Of a stretch of 64,000 nt of DNA, positions 43,765 through 55,082 are shown piece after piece. The stretch's first letter is position 1. Each line of letters begins with the position of its first letter. The stretch comes from Anomaloglossus baeobatrachus (lineage: Eukaryota > Chordata > Amphibia > Anura > Aromobatidae): contig NC_134356.1 in NCBI RefSeq assembly GCF_048569485.1, positions 94,431,604-94,495,603 of the forward strand, in the 5' to 3' direction. Under the pieces are notes generated by a model. That model was not told where the DNA came from and made no database searches. It was given only the letters and a program-made list of their open reading frames with translations. The position numbers and the translations under genes are program-made.

Positions 43765-44110
43765 ATGTATACACCAGGAGGGGCTGCCCAGGATGGGGAC
43801 AAATAAGCCAGGAGGAGGACATTTATACCAGAATGTGCCCAGGAGGGGATATACATAACAGGAGGGGCCCAGGATAGGACATATATACCAGGATGGGGCC
43901 AAGTAAACCAGGATGGGGACATATATACCAGGAGGGGCCGAAGATGAGGACATATATACCAGGAAGAGGACATATATGCTAGTAAGGGGACAAATAAACC
44001 AGGATGGGGACATATATACCTGGATGGAGCTAGGAGGGGGACATATATACAAAGAGTGGGACATACATACCAGGAAGGGCCCAGGATGGGGACATATATA
44101 AAGCAGGAGG
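43255..44110. repeat. GGGGACATATATACCAGGA minisatellite
   Basis: Over 20 imperfect units built from ACATATATACCAGGA and GGGGCCCAGGATGGGG. They are interrupted by two long (TA)n runs at about 43494-43591 and 43704-43757, which probably expanded from the ATATATA inside the unit. Confidence 0.85.
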
Positions 44111-44269
44111 ATATTATACAAAGAGGCAGCGTGTCTAGGAGAGATATTATACAGAGAGGCATTGTGTGTGGGATATATTATACATAGGGGCAGTGTCGGA
44201 GAGATATTATGGAGAGGGGTGGTGTGGAGAGTGTTTTATGGAGAGAGGGTATGTAGGATGTGTATTACT

Positions 44270-44332
44270 AATTTCCTGAGGTAAATATTTCATTTTCTGG
44301 AACAACTTCAATGGTGCTAACACTTTTGGCCA
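44270..44332. mobile_element. Tc1/mariner-type end fragment
   Basis: GGTGCTAACACTTTTGGCCATGACTGTG is the inverted form of the end seen at 47654-47690 (CATGGCCAAAAGC). No partner end is in place. Confidence 0.4.
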
Positions 44333-44334
44333 TG

Positions 44335-44335
<1 letters not shown>

Positions 44336-44372
<37 letters not shown>

Positions 44373-44400
44373 CACACACTGGTGTATATATATTATATAT

Positions 44401-44440
<40 letters not shown>
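44336..44440. repeat. (TG)n/(TA)n microsatellite
   Basis: TG units pass into TATATA. The run is cut at 44441 by Tc1 copy 1 and resumes as TATACACACAC at 46092-46128. Confidence 0.9.
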
Positions 44441-44444
<4 letters not shown>

Positions 44445-46091
44445 TAGGTCCAGAAATATTTGGACAGTGACACAATTTTCGCGAGTTGTGCTCTGCATGC
44501 CACCACATTGGATTTGAAATGAAACCTCTACAACAGAATTCAAGTGCAGATTGTAACGTTTAATTTGAAGGTTTGAATAAAAATATCTGATAGAAATTGT
44601 AGGAATTGTACACATTTCTTTACAAACACTCCACATTTTAGGAGGTCAAAAGTAATTGGACAAATAAACCAAACCCAAAAAAAAATTTTTATTTTCAATA
44701 TTTTGTTGCGAATCCTTTGGAGGCAATCACTGCCTTCAGTCTGGAACCCATGGACATCACCAAACGCTGGGTTTCCTCCTTCTTAATGCTTTGCCAGGCC
44801 TTTACAGCCGCAGCCTTCAGGTCTTGCTTGTTTGTGGGTCTTTCCGTCTTAAGTCTGGATTTGAGCAAGTGAAATGCATGCTCAATTGGGTTAAGATCTG
44901 GAGATTGACTTGGCCATTGCAGAATGTTCCACTTTTTTGCACTCATGAACTCCTGGGTAGCTTTGGCTGTATGCTTGGGGTCATTGTCCATCTGTACTAT
45001 GAAGCGCCGTCCGATCAACTTTGCGGCATTTGGCTGAATCTGGGCTGAAAGTATATCCCGGTACACTTCAGAATTCATCCGGCTACTCTTGTCTGCTGTT
45101 ATGTCATCAATAAACACAAGTGACCCAGTGCCATTGAAAGCCATGCATGCCCATGCCATCACGTTGCCTCCACCATGTTTTACAGAGGATGTGGTGTGCC
45201 TTGGATCATGTGCCGTTCCCTTTCTTCTCCAAACTTTTTAATTCCCATCATTCTGGTACAGGTTGATCTTGTTCTCATCTGTCCATAGAATACTTTTCCA
45301 GAACTGAGCTGGCTTCATGAGGTGTTTTTCAGCAAATTTAACTCTGGCCTGTCTATTTTTGGAATTGATGAATGGTTTGCATCTAGATGTGAACCCTTTG
45401 TATTTACTTTCATGGAGTCTTCTCTTTACTGTTGACTTAGAGACAGATACACCTACTTCACTGAGAGTGTTCTGGACTTCAGTTGATGTTGTGAACGGGT
45501 TCTTCTTCACCAAAGAAAGTATGCGGCGATCATCCACCACTGTTGTCATCCGTGGACGCCCAGGCCTTTTTGAGTTCCCAAGCTCACCAGTCAATTCCTT
45601 TTTTCTCAGAATGTACCCGACTGTTGATTTTGCTACTCCAAGCATGTCTGCTATCTCTCTGATGGATTTTTTCTTTTTTTTCAGCCTCAGGATGTTCTGC
45701 TTCCCCTCAATTGAGAGTTCCTTAGACCGCATGTTGTCTGGTCACAGCAACAGCTTCCAAATGCAAAACCACACACCTGTAATCAACCCCAGACCTTCTA
45801 ACTACTTCATTGATTACAGGTTAACGAGGGAGACGCCTTCAGAGTTAATTGCAGCCCTTAGAGTCCCTTGTCCAATTACTTTTGGTCCCTTGAAAAAGAG
45901 GAGGCTATGCATTACAGAGCTATGATTCCTAAACCCTTTCTCCGATTTGGATGTGAAAACTCTCATATTGCAGCTGGGAGTGTGCACTTTCAGCCCATAT
46001 TATTTATATAATTGTATTTCTGAACATGTTTTTGTAAACAGCTAAAATAACAAAACTTGTGTCACTGTCCAAATATTTCTGGACCTAACTG
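44441..46091 (-). mobile_element. Tc1-like transposon, copy 1
   Basis: The terminal repeat TAGTTAGGTCCAGAAATATT at the left is mirrored by AATATTTCTGGACCTAACTG at the right, with TA outside. The element is about 1.65 kb and landed in a TA microsatellite. It is nearly identical to 48104-49756. Confidence 0.9.
44695..45732 (-). pseudogene. Tc1-like transposase, copy 1 (one stop)
   Basis: A 346-codon frame encodes a DDE transposase that would cut the element at its ends and paste it into TA. Domains: two helix-turn-helix parts (about 8-50 and 70-120) linked by RPGRPRMTT; first Asp in LWTDENKINLY (about 152); second Asp in QMDNDPKH; Glu in SPDLNPIEHAF about 35 residues later (DD34E-type spacing). 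The frame is interrupted by one in-frame stop at 45238-45240, where copy 2 has lysine codons. The rest is open to the normal C-terminus (KGFATKY). The start Met is followed by RSKELSIE, typical for Tc1. The gene is silent as it stands. Confidence 0.85.

Positions 46092-46128
<37 letters not shown>
46092..46128. repeat. (CA)n microsatellite
   Basis: About 17 CA units directly right of Tc1 copy 1, the other half of the split array. Confidence 0.9.
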
Positions 46129-46130
<2 letters not shown>

Positions 46131-46270
46131 TTTTTCAAGAGTGGCAGTGAGACTGTGGAAGGTTGAGGGGTGGAGGCGGAGCTGGGGTGGAGCCTAGGTG
46201 GAGTCTCAAGGGGGTCCAAAAATTTTGCCTGTATAGAGCCCTGAAATTCCTAGTTGCGGCCCTGACTGTT
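46129..46270. repeat. Right-hand part of older host repeat
   Basis: GTGGAGGCGGAGCTGGGGTG and then CCTAGTTGCGGCCCTGACTG. It resembles the end of the large older repeat that holds compound PLE 2 and the minisatellite. Unproven. Confidence 0.3.
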
Positions 46271-46664
46271 CAGCTTTAATTCACATTTTGCTTTGCTTGC
46301 CCTTCTTTTTTTTATCCTTATCCAGGTTGCCAAACCCGAAAAGTAATATGGGCTTCCATGAGAAGGTCATGTTCAGAGTCCGTGCACGGACCCCAAACTT
46401 TACAGTTCAGGTCCTCCCATCATTACTATTGACCAGTAATAACAGCAGTCATAACTATTACAATTTGTCAGTCACATGCCTCTATGAGACCTTGTTTATG
46501 TAATTGTAACCCTTTTGGTGCTGCCTGGAGATGCATATAAATTACTGTGCATAGAATGCTATTCTTTTCCTTTTTTTTATTATAAAGCATGGGTGTAGAA
46601 AAAAAAGACAGTTTCTGATTTTTTCTTATACCATTCACATTCAACAAAAAATAACCTGACACAT

Positions 46665-46914
46665 TTTCTCAGGTTGTTACAGACGTGGATATTCTTAGAC
46701 GTGTGCAATAATCATGGTGTCTAATTGGCGTCTTGATATACCACACCTGTAAGGTGGATGGATTATCTTGGCAAAGGAGAAGTCCTCACTAACACAGGAC
46801 AAATTTGAAAGAAAAAGTCCGTTTATGAACATAAAAAAAAAGTCTTTGAGTTCAGCTCATGAAAAATGGGAGCAAAAACAAAAAAGTGTTGCATTTACAT
46901 TTTTGTTCGGTGTA
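46665..46914. mobile_element. Tc1-like 3' end fragment
   Basis: GGTGGATGGATTATCTTGGC followed by AAAGGAGAA and, at the end, CATTTTTGTTCGGTGTA are typical of a common Tc1-like family's terminal region. Only about 250 bases remain. Confidence 0.5.
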
Positions 46915-47640
46915 TGAATGAACGTCATTTTTAATGAATATAAAGCAGATCATTTTGTATATGCTCATGTCAACCGAGCTTAACCTCTTCACGACACATG
47001 ACGTACTGGGTACATGATGGATCGTGTGAGGTTAATCCCCGTCGCCTATCGTGGGTATTTCGTGGTGATCCGCGCACATGTCAGCTGATTTCAACAGCTG
47101 ACATGTGTGCCTGCCAGGCGTGAGTGGATCCGCTCTCCTTCCGTGCCTATTAACCCCTTATATCTCGCTGTCAAAATCTGTAGCGAGATGTAACAGTGCA
47201 CCGTTCTAAGCATTAACTTACTCAGCGACATCGGAAGTCACGTGATGTGTGGAAATTACACATCTCTGGGAATTCATCTGTGGGTATAGTGACGATTTTT
47301 GTCTCTGGAAAACACCCATGGAGTCAAACGCAGTGAATTTTGCAAAATTAAAAATTGCAAATAAGGTCGCCATCATGATTGCCTCTCTTATTCAAGGTCC
47401 CCATCATGGCTCAATCTTATTCCATGTCCCCCGCATGGCCCCTCTTCCTTTGTCTAGTCCCTACTATGGCTCTCCCTGTAATTCCTGGTCCTGAATATAG
47501 TTCCACGGTCGTTCCTATTCCCAACATAGATCCCTTTTCATTCTTATACTAGTCAGTACACCAGCAGGCTTTCCTTTATTGTTAGATACCAGCCAGGCTT
47601 CACTCTTCAAAACGGATGAAGACAGAGATCGGTAAGTAAA
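46915..47640. other. No gene seen
   Basis: Mixed-composition DNA. A short inverted pair around CAGCTGATTTCAACAGCTG is present near 47083-47101. No ORF or transposon end recognised. Confidence 0.3.
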
Positions 47641-47653
47641 TGTATACATCCAC

Positions 47654-48101
47654 TGTATAGTCATGGCCAAAAGCTTAGAGACTGAAACAAATTTTGTTTT
47701 TCACATAGTTTGCTGCCTCAGTTTTTATTTCAGGAGAAAGGAGTTCAGTAAAAAGGATTAACAAGGAAAAGGTATCCGATATCACTCTGTCTTGCTAAAT
47801 GATTTATAACAGAAAAAAGTGTGTGTGGGGGGCCAAATACACAAAAAACACACATATACAATTGGCAATATTATATTAGTAAATACTCATCAATCAAAAG
47901 GTGATCTGTATATGTGCTGGACCATATGGCTGGACCCTCGGTAAAGTAAATTCTCTCGTTCCTCTATTTCCCCTCTCTCTTTTTATTCCATCTTTTTCTT
48001 TAGTCTTGCATTATTAATTTTACTTGCTTCTAGATCTACTCCCACTGTGATCAGACACAATTCCCGTGTGGATTTCCTATTGATAACTTGCTGTGTCCAT
48101 A
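47654..48101. mobile_element. Tc1/mariner-type end and flank
   Basis: TATAGTCATGGCCAAAAGCT then TAGAGACTGAAACAAATT is a Tc1-type terminal repeat. The body beyond is not recognisable. It is cut by Tc1 copy 2 at 48104. Confidence 0.4.
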
Positions 48102-48103
48102 TA

Positions 48104-49756
48104 CAGTTAGGTCCAGAAATATTTGGACAGTGACACAATTTTCGCGAGTTGGGCTCTGCATGCCACCACATTGGATTTGAAATGAAACCTCTACAACAGA
48201 ATTCAAGTGCAGATTGTAACGTTTAATTTGAAGGTTTGAACAAAAATATCTGATAGAAATTGTAGGAATTGTACACATTTCTTTACAAACACTCCACATT
48301 TTAGGAGGTCAAAAGTAATTGGACAAATAAACCAAACCCAAACAAAATATTTTTATTTTCAATATTTTGTTGCGAATCCTTTGGAGGCAATCACTGCCTT
48401 AAGTCTGGAACCCATGGACATCACCAAACGCTGGGTTTCCTCCTTCTTAATGCTTTGCCAGGCCTTTACAGCCGCAGCCTTCAGGTCTTGCTTGTTTGTG
48501 AGTCTTTCCGTTTTAAGTCTGGATTTGAAGCAAGTGAAATGCATGCTCAATTGGGTTAAGATCTGGTGATTGACTTGGCCATTGCAGAATGTTCCACTTT
48601 TTTGCACTCATGAACTCCTGGGTAGCTTTGGCTGTATGCTTGGGGTCATTGTCCATCTGTACTATGAAGCGCCGTCCGATCAACTTTGCGGCATTTGGCT
48701 GAATCTGGGCTGAAAGTATATCCCGGTACACTTCAGAATTCATCCGGCTACTCTTGTCTGCTGTTATGTCATCAATAAACACAAGTGACCCAGTGCCATT
48801 GAAAGCCATGCATGCCCATGCCATCACGTTGCCTCCACCATGTTTTACAGAGGATGTGGTGTGCCTTGGATCATGTGCCGTTCCCTTTCTTCTCCAAACT
48901 TTTTTCTTCCCATCATTCTGGTACAGGTTGATCTTTGTCTCATCTGTCCATAGAATACTTTTCCAGAACGGAGCTGGCTTCATGAGGTGTTTTTCAGCAA
49001 ATTTAACTCTGGCCTGTCTATTTTTGGAATTGATGAATGGTTTGCATCTAGATGTGAACCCTTTGTATTTACTTTCATGGAGTCTTCTCTTTACTGTTGA
49101 CTTAGAGACAGATACACCTACTTCACTGAGAGTATTCTGGACTTCAGTTGATGTTGTGAACGGGTTCTTCTTCACCAAAGAAAGTATGCGGCGATCATCC
49201 ACCACTGTTGTCATCCGTGGACGCCCAGGCCTTTTTGAGTTCCCAAGCTCACCAGTCAATTCCTTTTTTCTCAGAATGTACCCGACTGTTGATTTTGCTA
49301 CTCCAAGCATGTCTGCTATCTCTCTGATGGATTTTTTCTTTTTTTTCAGCCTCAGGATGTTCTGCTTCACCTCAATTGAGAGTTCCCTAGGCTGCATGTT
49401 GTCTGGTCACAGCAACAGCTTCCAAATGCAAAACCACACACCTGTAATCAACCCCAGACCTTTTAACTACTTCATTAATTACAGGTTAACGAGGGAGACG
49501 CCTTCAGAGTTAATTGCAGCCCTTAGAGTCCCTTGTCCAATTACTTTTGGTCCCTTGAAAAAGAGGAGGCTATGCATTACAGAGCTATGATTCCTAAACC
49601 CTTTCTCCGATTTGGATGTGAAAACTCTCATATTGCAGCTGGGAGTGTGCACTTTCAGCCCATATTATATATAGAATTGTATTTCTGAACATGTTTTTGT
49701 AAACAGCTAAAATAACAAAACTTGTGTCACTGTCCAAATATTTCTGGCCCTGACTG
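48104..49756 (-). mobile_element. Tc1-like transposon, copy 2
   Basis: TA target on both sides (48102-48103, 49757-49758). Ends CAGTTAGGTCCAGAAATATT and AATATTTCTGGCCCTGACTG. Length 1653 bp. Sequence is almost the same as 44441-46091, so both copies come from a recent burst. Confidence 0.9.
48359..49397 (-). pseudogene. Tc1-like transposase, copy 2 (one frameshift)
   Basis: Starts MQPRELSIEVKQ. The first 290 or so codons are uninterrupted and hold both helix-turn-helix parts, GRPR, the first Asp (WTDETKINLY), the second Asp (QMDNDPKH) and the Glu (NPIEHAF). Just after NPIEHAFHLL, near 48528, an extra A shifts the frame and ends the protein early. The usual C-terminal tail (ending KGFATKY) is then in another frame at 48359-48527. 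All catalytic residues are before the shift, but about 55 C-terminal residues are lost. Compared with copy 1 it has a different single lesion. Confidence 0.85.
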
Positions 49757-49758
49757 TA

Positions 49759-50150
49759 CATCTAGTAAACAAAAACATTTTTTTCATTCACCACACATAT
49801 TACACAGCAATTAGAGGAATTATTTCTGACATATATGTGTGCATTCATATTTATATCTCTATTATTTATGTTTGATGCATATTTTTTATGTTTACCTCAT
49901 TTTTATATTACTACTATTATTATATCTCTTGCACAGTAGGATACATTGCTTTATTGCCATCTACGCCCTCTTTTTTTTTTTGGCTAAGTTGCAGCCTGTC
50001 GCACTTGTACTGCCATAACCTTTGCTTTTTAGATTTATTTTTGTTTTTGAATAATTAAAATATGTTGTGACAAATCTAGGTTTGCTGCTCTCCTTTTCCT
50101 TTATGATTTATAACAGCAGACAGGTTGCTTTTAAAATGAGTCTAATACTT
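49759..50150. other. AT-rich, no gene seen
   Basis: Low-complexity AT-rich DNA without an ORF above chance. Confidence 0.3.
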
Positions 50151-50560
50151 GATATAATGGTCTTGTTTACCATCAAGGAAACGCATACTGTCATAATTGC
50201 GTTGCATAAAAAGGGCTTTACAGGCAAGGACATTGCTGCTTTTAATATTACCCCTAGATTATCCCTTTATTGGATCAAGAATCTCTAAGAAACAGGTTAC
50301 ATTGATGTGAAGAAGACTTCCGGATAGCCAAGAAAGTCCAGCTAGTGCCAGGACCATCTCCCAAAGGGGATTCAGCTACAAGATAAGCTCAAACTAGTGC
50401 AGAGTTTGCTCAGGAATTGCAGCATGCAGGTATCAGAAAATCTGCACACATAGTAGGGTGAAGGCTTTTGGACGCTGACGGTGGTGTTAAGAGTAGCCTG
50501 TGTATATTTATGGAAGAAGTACTCTGCACACAATCATGGAAACATGTCTGATTTTTATCC
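50150..50560 (+). pseudogene. Tc1-like transposase N-terminal fragment
   Basis: The frame reads KETHTVIIALHKKGFTGKDIAAFNITP, the start of the first helix-turn-helix of a different Tc1 family (usual form IALHKKGFTGKDIAxxKxAPKSTIYRII). Downstream DNA still resembles the second DNA-binding part in broken frames. No catalytic domain is left. Confidence 0.6.
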
Positions 50561-51145
50561 AATTTTGGATTAATCTCGGTAATGTAAGTATATTGGTTCA
50601 ATGGGTTTATAAAATAATTGGACAGCACTCGGATGTACCACTCTTGTTTGTATCATTTTTCATGTATGTTTCATAAGAAAAGCTTGGCAAAATGCAAAAG
50701 AACAGTAAATGAAATGAAATATGAAATAACTGAAGGTAAAAACGGACACTGTCTAAACACTGGTGAAAATGTGATCCAAACAGTGTTAAAATCATTCAGT
50801 TTTTTTCCGTCCAGTAAAATAAGTGATGTCTGTATGAGCTTAATATTCTTCAGGTTATTTCCTTTCAGGAAACAAGAAAAGAATTTATCAAACTAAGGCA
50901 TTTTTTATACATCAGAGTTGATCAAAATCCCACTAGTTAAGTGCATCTCTTAATAAATTTGACACATCTTTTGGCTGTGAATATACCAGAAACTAAAACC
51001 TTTGCCAGTTAAGAAATTAAATAATTTTCATAATTTTGTAGCATGAAAATTTAGAAAATTACTCAAGTCATATTGGCTTCCCCTTTTCAGATAAATATTA
51101 ACCACATTTTTGAAAAAAAAGAGGGGTGAGATCCTTGAAAATGCA

Positions 51146-51148
<3 letters not shown>
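50561..51148. other. No gene seen
   Basis: AT-rich. Short open frames here show no recognisable motif. Confidence 0.3.
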
Positions 51149-51212
<64 letters not shown>

Positions 51213-51219
51213 CACATAC

Positions 51220-51258
<39 letters not shown>

Positions 51259-51296
51259 CACACACACACTGTATATATACACACACACACACAGTG
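51149..51296. repeat. (TA)n/(CA)n microsatellite
   Basis: Long TATATA run with CATACACATACA patches. A shorter TATATA run also flanks the inverted repeat on its right (52162-52185). Confidence 0.9.
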
Positions 51297-52162
51297 TGTC
51301 CACCCATATCCTGTCCACCGCCATTAACATGAGAACGGCGGCAGCTATAGGCATAGAAGTGGTGTCTAGGTATAGTAAAGTAGCCATGCGCTATGCAATG
51401 AAACCACCTATAGCGCCACCTGGTGGAAAACAATGGAGTTAACATTTTTATCTCGAAAACGGAACAAGATAGAGAAAAAAAGTGAATTAAAAAGTTGTAG
51501 GGCATCAACAATTCAATACGAATCGACAGCTTGCACACAGAAATGCTATAATATGAAACCCATGACCCCACCCCCAAAACATTGAATGCTGGTCACCCAT
51601 ATGGCGCTCATTTAACTTTGATGCTCAAAGTGGCCACCGTCAGCTGCAATGCACATCTGGACTCTGGACAGCATACTGTATCTTGCTGCAGGTTGTGCAA
51701 TATGGTAGGTGACACGTTTGCACAAGCATCTGTGATAAGTCGTCGTAGGTCCTCCAATGTTGGTGGAGGGGTCGCATACATCTGCTGTTTGATGTGACCT
51801 CACAGAAAGAAGTCTAATGGAAGCCACTCCACGCAGCCACCCATACCCAATGACTTGTAGGAAGGTCTCCATGAGGTATCGCTTCATGTCCGCAGCCTTG
51901 TGAGTTTTACACGTTCTAATCATAGCATTTCTGTATGCAAGGTGTCGATTCGCATTGAATTGATGATGCCCTACAACTTTGTAATTCACTTTTTTTCTCT
52001 ATCTCGTTCCGTTTTTGAGATAAAAATGCTAACTCCGTTGTTTTCCACCAGGTGGCGCTATAGGTGGTTTCATTGCGTAGCGCATGGATACTTTACTATA
52101 CCTAGACACGACTTCTATGCCTATAGCTGCCGCCGTTCTCAAGTTAATGGCGGTGGACAGGA
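51297..52162 (-). mobile_element. Mariner-derived element with long inverted arms
   Basis: Inverted arms of about 250 bases: CCACCGCCATTAACATGAGA with TCTCAAGTTAATGGCGGTGG, continuing through ACCACCTATAGCGCCACC. The inside (51600-51990) reads on the minus strand as a decayed transposase C-terminus including VQMCIAADGGHFEH, a motif known from IS630/Tc1/mariner-type transposases (N/DGGHFEH). It is short and non-autonomous. Confidence 0.6.
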
Positions 52163-52343
52163 TATATATATATCTCTATCTATCTATAAATAATTTATTT
52201 ATTTTTGCCAACTAGAGGTTCTTCATACAATTGGTTACTTTTATAATCCAGGAAACTGATGTACAACACTTAATAAATTCCTCAAATAGGGTTTTTGGGA
52301 TCCAAGTAGTGGGACATACAATTATCTCATGATCGTTGGACTC

Positions 52344-53618
52344 TTAAAGGGAACCAGTCATCAGGTTTCTCCCTTATGAGTTGCGGCCACAACCAGTGAG
52401 TCCTTATATACAGCATTCTGGAATACTGTATATAAGAGCCCAGGCCGCTCTGTAGAATGTAAAAAGGAGCATTATAATACTCACATAGGGGGAGGTCCAG
52501 TCCAATGGTTTTTGCTGCTCTCGGTCTGGTGCCTCATCCATCTTGTGAGATTGCCGTCCTCCTGCCCAGTCCTGTGTGCATGACGCATCCTGTGTTATTC
52601 ATAGAGAGACCACCATTGTGCTCCTGCGCACTTTGATCTGCCCGGCAGATCAAAGTACTGTAGTGCGCATGCGCAGGCCGTCTTTGACCTTTTCTCAAGT
52701 CTGCGCATTATAGTACTCTGCTCTGCCCTAAAGGGGGCTTTACATGCTACGACATCGCTAATGCGAACTCGTTGGGGTCACGGAATTGGTGACGCACATC
52801 CGGCCGCATTAGCGATGCCGTTGCGTGTGACACCTATGAGCGATTTTGCATCGTTGCAAAAACGTGCAAAATCGCTCATCGGTGACATGGGGGTCCATTC
52901 TCAAAAATCGTTACTGCAGCAGTAACGAGGTTGTTCCTCGTTCCTGAGGCAGCACACATCACACCGTGTGACACCGCAGGAACCTCTCCTTACCTGCCTT
53001 CCGGCCGCTTTGCGGAAGGAAGGAGGTGGGCGGGATGTTACGTCCCGCTCATCTCCGCCCCTCCGCTTCTATTGGGCGGCAGTTCAGTGACGCAGCTGTG
53101 ACGTCGCTGTAACGCTGAACGAACCGCCCCCTTAGAAAGGAGGTGGTTCGCCGGTCACAGCGACTTTGCCGGGCAGGTAAGTACGTGTGACGTGTCCGGG
53201 CGATGTTGAGTGGCACGGGCAGCGATTTGCCTGTGTCGCACAACAGATGGGGGCGGGTACCCACACTAGCGATATCGGTACCGATATCGCAGCGTGTGAA
53301 GTGGCCTTTAGCCAGGAAAATCAAAGTGCGCATACACAGGAATGCAATGGAGTCCTCTCTGAATTACACAGGATGCGCCATGCATACAGGGCTGGGAAGG
53401 AGGACGGTGATGGCTCGAGATGGAGGAGGTGCCAGACCGAGAGCAGTGACACCCATCGGACCGGACTGCCCCCTAGGTGACTATAATAAAGGTGTTTTTT
53501 TACGTTATACAGTGCAGCCTGGGCTCTGATATACAGTATTCTGGAATGCTGTATACAAGGGCTCACTGATGGTAGCCGCAGCTTATAAGGGAAAAACCTG
53601 GTGACAGGTTCCATTTAA
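52344..53618. mobile_element. TTAA-target MITE with nested Harbinger-like MITE
   Basis: TTAAAGGGAACCAGTCATCA at the left is mirrored imperfectly by CTGGTGACAGGTTCCATTTAA at the right. Inner arms pair (TACAGCATTCTGGAATACTG with CAGTATTCTGGAATGCTGTA). A second MITE occupies 52732-53307. No coding capacity. Confidence 0.75.
52732..53307. mobile_element. Harbinger-like MITE
   Basis: The ends AGGGGGCTTTACATGCTACG and, inverted, AGGCCACTTCACACGCTGCG match the family at 22999-23420. Flanks are TAA and TTA. The GC-rich centre includes TTCCGGCCGCTTTGCGGAA, a short palindrome. Confidence 0.7.
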
Positions 53619-54639
53619 CAAAAATCTATATTCCTAAACATAACAGTTCCAAATATATATTTATAACCTAAAGTACATGACACGTTCTTGTTCTATATGA
53701 ATGACACTAGTCACATGTACACATAAAACATTGCTTTATTAACTGCATTTGCAATCACATTGAAGGAACGCAAAAAGAGTTCTCATGAGCAATGGGCTGT
53801 GGTCCCATGTGTCTTAAAGCAAAAGCTGAACTCTAAACAAGAAGAAAACAATGGCTGACAAAACTATTGCAAGCAACACAAACTGCATGCATATACAGTA
53901 ACACTGAACAAGTTCCATATATTATATTGCTGTAAGGATTGCCTAACATGGAAAATGTACAAAAAGGAGAAATAGGTCTTTGCATTAATGAAAAATACAT
54001 TTTTTTTTCCGTCTACAAAGGAATTTCTAATACAAGAAAATAAATATTGCAACATAAGCCAAAAATAATTTATAATTGCTCTTTTCAATATATTTTCAAT
54101 ATTTCTCTTTATATTAACAAATGGCACATCACTTTTATTTTTCTTATAAAACAAAGACAGGAGTGTTGTCCTCCTGTGACATTCATATAAGTTTCTGCAT
54201 CTGATGTGATATTGTTTTACTTGTACAATGGAGAAAGTAGGCAGAATTTTCTTTAAAGAACAATTGGAAATTCCATGATGTTTCGCCAGGGATACAAAGC
54301 TGATTGCAGTATGAACAAATCTTACGTTTGACAAGTAGAAATTGATTTTTATCCAAATGAAGACAGTCGTAAAAATTCCTAATGTGCTACTAATTAGTTT
54401 AATGGTCATGAAATACTACAACTGGGCTATGTGTAAATGTGGGCAATTGTGAACTATTAACTATCCAAAGACTCACAGATTTGTTTCACCAATCTACGTC
54501 AATCATAGGAAGAACAAATGTGAAATCCATGACCTCGATTAGTAAGTGCTTAAGGGTTCCTCAAATATATACATATCAGTAAACATATCTCAATTAAACA
54601 TTTTTGATATAAAGTTATGATCTACCACACATCATCCAT

Positions 54640-55082
54640 TGAACGGGATATCCACTACTTGGATAACCCCTTTTCATTCTCCTTGTTCGCCCCCATAAAA
54701 ATAAATAACCTTATACTCACCTCCGGAGTGGACGCGGTTCGAGCGAAGTCTGAAGCCGTGTTCCTGGGGCCCACGTGACATTCTTATGACATGTGGGCCC
54801 CGCGACAGATCAGTGTCGGCTTTCTCCTCCTCGCCTTTGGACTTTTGAGCAGGAAGTCAGCGCAGTGCTTATATCCTTCTCAAATGGCCAATGGCGGGGA
54901 GACGCTGGGCGCTGAATGGTCGTGGGGCCTGCGTGTCATAACGTCACATGCGCCCCGGGAACACTGTTTCAGACACCGCTGGAACCTCGGGGACACTGGA
55001 GGTGAGTATAGGATTATTGACTTTTATGGGGACGAACAAAGGGAATGAGAAGGGGTTGTTCCAGGCAGTGGACAACCCCTTT
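54640..55082. mobile_element. Palindromic MITE
   Basis: GGATAACCCCTTTTCATTCT, TGTTCGCCCCCATAAAA and TATACTCACCTCC at the left are mirrored by GGAGGTGAGTATA, TTTTATGGGGACGAACA and GAATGAGAAGGGGTTG at the right. GC-rich centre, no ORF of note. Confidence 0.7.

Noticed and set aside
43255-44110. Possible CRISPR-like repeat array
   Set aside because: Units are contiguous tandem repeats with no unique spacers, in a vertebrate context.
43204-44121. 305-codon open frame on the minus strand
   Set aside because: Repetitive translation of the ACATATATACCAGGA minisatellite and TA runs, not a gene.
48754-49590. 278-codon open frame on the plus strand
   Set aside because: Antisense shadow of the Tc1 transposase; the minus-strand frame holds the DDE motifs.
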